Shown here in pieces: positions 32,836 to 33,225 of a stretch of 33,225 nucleotides of DNA; the stretch's first letter is position 1, and each line of letters opens with the position of its first letter. The position numbers and the translations under genes are program-made. The notes below the pieces were generated by a model. That model was not told where the DNA came from, made no database searches, and was given only the letters and a program-made list of their open reading frames with translations. The stretch is from an uncultured Alphaproteobacteria bacterium. Its GTDB lineage: Bacteria > Pseudomonadota > Alphaproteobacteria > HIMB59 > GCA-002718135. Location of the stretch: NCBI GenBank assembly GCA_902635455.1, contig CACPNW010000012.1, positions 1-33,225 on the forward strand. The letters run 5' to 3'.

Positions 32836-33225
32836 TTCTTTATAACAGATGACATCTCATTAATTGAGGCGTTTATTAAATTCTCTTTTTGATCATCACT
32901 TAGTTTTTGTTCTAGTAAAACAATAGTTGCTTTAATAGCTGTCGAAGAAATATATTCCTGAATTTCAGTATTTGTATCTCTAACTAGTTGATCAATTTTG
33001 GATTTTGAAACAATTTTACGTTTTTCTATTTGGTCATTAAGTTTTTTATGTGCTTCATTTTCAATTTGAGCTATCTTACTTTTTGCTTCATTTTGAATTA
33101 GATCAATTTCTTTTTGAACTTCACTTTGTCTTTTCTTAATTTCACCTAATGTTAATTGAGCCTCATTTTTTAAATTTTCAGCTTCATCAATTTTATTTTT
33201 TATCTCATCAATTTGTGAGTCTAAA
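32832..33225 (-). CDS. atpF: ATP synthase F0 subunit b or b' (5' part beyond window)
   Basis: The frame is open from the right edge and ends with TAA at 32832-32834, giving about 131 C-terminal residues. They form one long, highly charged helix without Pro or Gly breaks, from LDSQIDEIKNKIDEAENLK through AQLTLGEIKKRQSEVQKEI to a C-terminus SINEMSSVIKN. This is the stalk part of an F0 b-type subunit, which links the membrane motor to F1. The membrane helix lies outside the window. Whether it is b or the second copy b' common in alphaproteobacteria cannot be told from this part. Confidence 0.85.
   Translation of the reverse strand, partial: LDSQIDEIKNKIDEAENLKNEAQLTLGEIKKRQSEVQKEIDLIQNEAKSKIAQIENEAHKKLNDQIEKRKIVSKSKIDQLVRDTNTEIQEYISSTAIKATIVLLEQKLSDDQKENLINASINEMSSVIKN

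Noticed and set aside
1-33225. CRISPR arrays, insertion sequences, phage genes, tRNA or rRNA genes
   Set aside because: No regularly spaced repeats, transposase or phage motifs, or tRNA-like TTCRANY segments with acceptor stems were recognised; a tRNA search program would be needed to exclude tRNAs fully.

Overview
The window is A+T-rich, gene-dense, single-contig bacterial DNA with short spacers, many 1-4 bp gene overlaps and no mobile elements. The housekeeping block at the right end (rnhA-thrB-ispH, then an F0 b-type ATP synthase subunit), the APH-fold homoserine kinase and the rhizobial look of the sugar genes suggest an alphaproteobacterium. The codon and base composition suggest a streamlined marine lineage (SAR11 or AEGEAN-169/HIMB59-like). 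This placement is inference; there is no rRNA in the window to confirm it.

Region 1 (1-20547) is a carbohydrate or polyol catabolism island. After a cut-off glutamine amidotransferase comes a minus-strand operon running from 7698 down to 625: a periplasmic binding protein, an intercistronic terminator-like hairpin, two permeases, an ABC ATPase, a small three-helix membrane protein, an SDR dehydrogenase, DhaL and DhaK. A divergent winged-helix regulator (7841-8227) separates it from a second minus-strand operon (12047 down to 8228): two TIM-barrel sugar isomerases, another SDR and a second ABC ATPase. The two ATPases have complementary defects: one has a degenerate signature motif, the other lacks the H-loop histidine. 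They therefore look like one asymmetric heterodimer, as in the rhizobial glycerol transporter ATPases GlpS/GlpT. A tagatose-3-epimerase-like gene (12173) faces away from the second operon. A third minus-strand operon (16289 down to 13029) has a LerK-like DhaK, an EryH/LerI-type triosephosphate-isomerase homologue, DhaL and a DMT permease broken by a frameshift at a ten-base homopolymer. A plus-strand operon (16446-20547) has two Gfo/Idh/MocA dehydrogenases, a second tagatose-3-epimerase-like protein and a PfkB kinase.

Taken together, region 1 imports a polyol or sugar, oxidises it to a ketose, epimerises or isomerises it, and phosphorylates it with Dha-type and PfkB kinases. The EryH-like isomerase makes ketotetroses (erythrulose, from erythritol or threitol) the most specific guess. 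The paired Gfo/Idh/MocA and AP_endonuc_2-fold genes also fit a 3-keto-sugar route. The substrate is not decided by the sequence.

Region 2 (20548-22389) is nitrogen uptake: two tandem glutamine (glnA-type) riboswitch aptamers lead into an ammonium transporter gene that ends at a perfect 12-bp terminator hairpin, followed by a small Lys-rich ORF. Region 3 (22390-29928) holds a YqgE/AlgH protein, a DsbD/ScsB-family thiol reductase, a D-lactate/glycolate-type FAD oxidase, a type-2 malate/lactate dehydrogenase-family enzyme, a beta-lactamase-fold esterase and a zinc alcohol dehydrogenase. Region 4 (29938-33225) holds rnhA, thrB, ispH, a small lipoprotein and the 3' part of an ATP synthase b-type subunit gene.
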